Of a stretch of 64,000 nt of DNA, positions 62,626 through 64,000 are shown piece after piece. Numbering within the stretch: position 1 is the first letter of the stretch; every line of letters starts with the position of its first letter. The notes beneath the pieces are model-generated. The model made no database searches. It saw nothing but the letters and a program-made list of their open reading frames with translations, and had not been told where the DNA came from. Made by a program: the position numbers and the translations under genes. The stretch is from Crocosphaera chwakensis CCY0110 (GTDB lineage Bacteria; Cyanobacteriota; Cyanobacteriia; Cyanobacteriales; Microcystaceae), in contig NZ_AAXW01000011.1 in assembly GCF_000169335.1 (NCBI RefSeq), positions 62,001 through 126,000 on the forward strand, read 5' to 3'.

Positions 62626-64000
62626 GTGTTAAAACTTCAGTCGTCTAAACAGTGGATAAATCAGTTATCTCAAGTCAATGATTGGGTGTTATTAAGTGTG
62701 TGGGTGATTATTGGTGGTATTCTCCGCTTTACAAATTTGGCTGCTAAACCCCCTTGGACCGATGAATTTGCCACAATGGTGTTTAGTTTAGGTAATGATT
62801 TTCGCTCCGTTCCTTTGAATCAGGTTATTTCATTGGATACTCTTTTGCAACCGCTTCGTGTTAATGGGGACGCGGGAATCAGTGATGTTGTTTCTTTGTT
62901 GTTACAGGAAGATAATCACCCTCCTTTGTATTTTGCTTTAGTTCATTTATGGGTTAAGTTATTTCAATCTGCCGGGGAATATGTAGATGTGGGAGTGATG
63001 CGATCGCTTCCTGCTTTTTTAGGCATTTTATCTATTCCTGGGGTCTATTTTTTAGGAAAAATTGCCTTTCGATCTCGGTTAGTGGGACAAATTAGTGCAG
63101 CTTTAATGGCGGTTTCTCCCTTTGGTATTTTTTTGGCACAAGAAGCTCGTCACTATACTTTAGCTATTTTATTTGTCATTGCTTCTTTACTCTGTTTAAT
63201 CATTTCTTTGAGACATCTTTATGAACAATCGATTATTCCTTTATGGTTAGTGTTTAGCTGGATTTTAATTAATAGTTTTGGATTGTCGGTTCATTATTTC
63301 TTTGTTTTAACACTCATTGCAGAAGCTATTACTTTATTCATTCTTGTTTATGCTAAATTTAAACACAATTTTTCACAGTTAGGTAAACGAAATTTAATCC
63401 GTGTTTCAGCCATTATTTTAGGAACATTAACCACGGGTTTAGTTTTGATATTTTTAGTGATTCCTCAAGGCTATGGTAATAATATGATCACTTGGATTCA
63501 TCCTTTAAGTCATATTTTATATGCCATTAGTCCACCTTTCCAATTGTTAGCGGTTTGGGTTCCCATGTTATCTTTATTGCCGGTTGAATCTGATTTTATT
63601 GCTGTTGTTATTCTTTCGGGTTTGCTCTTACTATTATTCTTTATTTGGTTTATTCCTTATAGTATTCGAGGGATTAAAAAGGGATTACAGTTCAATCAAT
63701 TTCGTCTTTCCCTATTAATTTTAATGACATTTATTAGTGGAGTTATTGCTTTATTTCTGATCATTACTTATGTTATCGGCGTTGATCTAACTCGTGCAGC
63801 CCGTTATAGTTTTACCTACTTTCCTGCTGTTATTATTCTCATAGGAGTAAGTTTAGCTCTTTTATGGAATGAAGTTAAACAAAAAAATAAACAATTACAA
63901 GAGAAAGAAACCATTAATCCCCTAATTTTACTAAAAAAACTATACGATAAATTAAACTGTAACGGTCAATTAGCTTTTTATGCAGTTTGGTTTATGGGGT
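62626..64000 (+). CDS. GT39-like membrane glycosyltransferase (5' part)
   Basis: The frame runs from a GTG at 62626 (GAGGAT ribosome site 7 bases before) off the window edge, 458 codons so far. The first periplasmic loop has LAAKPPWTDEFATMVF, with the Asp-Glu pair of GT-C (PMT/ArnT-like) enzymes, and EDNHPPLYFALVHLW is a second hallmark. SPFGIFLAQEARHYTL is the typical ArnT/GT39 loop. The role is probably transfer of a sugar from a polyprenyl-phosphate donor. The complete C-terminus is not seen. Confidence 0.85.
   Translation, partial: MLKLQSSKQWINQLSQVNDWVLLSVWVIIGGILRFTNLAAKPPWTDEFATMVFSLGNDFRSVPLNQVISLDTLLQPLRVNGDAGISDVVSLLLQEDNHPPLYFALVHLWVKLFQSAGEYVDVGVMRSLPAFLGILSIPGVYFLGKIAFRSRLVGQISAALMAVSPFGIFLAQEARHYTLAILFVIASLLCLIISLRHLYEQSIIPLWLVFSWILINSFGLSVHYFFVLTLIAEAITLFILVYAKFKHNFSQLGKRNLIRVSAIILGTLTTGLVLIFLVIPQGYGNNMITWIHPLSHILYAISPPFQLLAVWVPMLSLLPVESDFIAVVILSGLLLLLFFIWFIPYSIRGIKKGLQFNQFRLSLLILMTFISGVIALFLIITYVIGVDLTRAARYSFTYFPAVIILIGVSLALLWNEVKQKNKQLQEKETINPLILLKKLYDKLNCNGQLAFYAVWFMG

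Overview
The window reads as a chromosomal segment of a unicellular cyanobacterium, most like the Crocosphaera/Cyanothece group (inference). The base composition is AT-rich, the HIP1 octamer GCGATCGC recurs in many genes, and the gene set includes IsiA (CP43'), the small NDH-1 subunit NdhP, a nitrate-reductase-associated protein (NarM), squalene-hopene cyclase and several pentapeptide-repeat proteins. Identifications come from reading motifs, without a database search.

Region 1 (1-32,000) is mostly housekeeping and conserved genes: ftsH (3' part), ggt, a degenerate ATPase-MscS-MgtC cluster, a signal-peptide/outer-membrane cluster, a coiled-coil division-type protein, hisIE, a bioB-bioY-lspA-mntA-hepT directon that joins biotin synthesis and uptake with a HEPN/MNT toxin-antitoxin pair, a 1,307-aa restriction-modification-specificity fusion, narM, gcvT, grxC-gshB, shc and aroA.

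Region 2 (32,000-43,200) starts with isiA. It is followed not by flavodoxin but by an alpha/beta hydrolase and a Cys-rich membrane protein. Then come a repeat-rich intergenic area, a hicA remnant, glmS, an IS630 element killed by a 34-bp GC-rich palindrome, mscS, ndhP, ruvX, tRNA-Gly(GCC) and dapB.

Region 3 (43,200-62,600) is accessory and mobile. A J-domain gene is paired with an HNH-type gene that a 1,522-bp IS66-family element has split (8-bp duplication AGAATTAG). A second, nearly identical IS66 copy lies 13 kb away in opposite orientation. Between them are cell-surface genes (HTTM-DUF393, SGNH-like, a polytopic glycosyltransferase-like protein, cupin and DegT aminotransferase) and a palimpsest: one YefM-type antitoxin gene interrupted first by an IS4-like element (9-bp duplication ATCAACGAC, itself carrying an IS1634-like element and a 46-bp palindrome) and again by IS66 (duplication ATTGAAGG). 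Removing the insertions rebuilds an 83-codon antitoxin overlapping a YoeB/RelE-type toxin gene that carries two stop codons. A Na+/solute symporter and the 5' part of a GT39-like gene close the window.

The best leads are the small palindromic insertions whose exact removal restores transposase frames, the nested antitoxin, the J-domain/HNH pair between direct repeats, the P-loop-less ATPase with MscS, and a possible structured RNA at about 47.2-47.4 kb.
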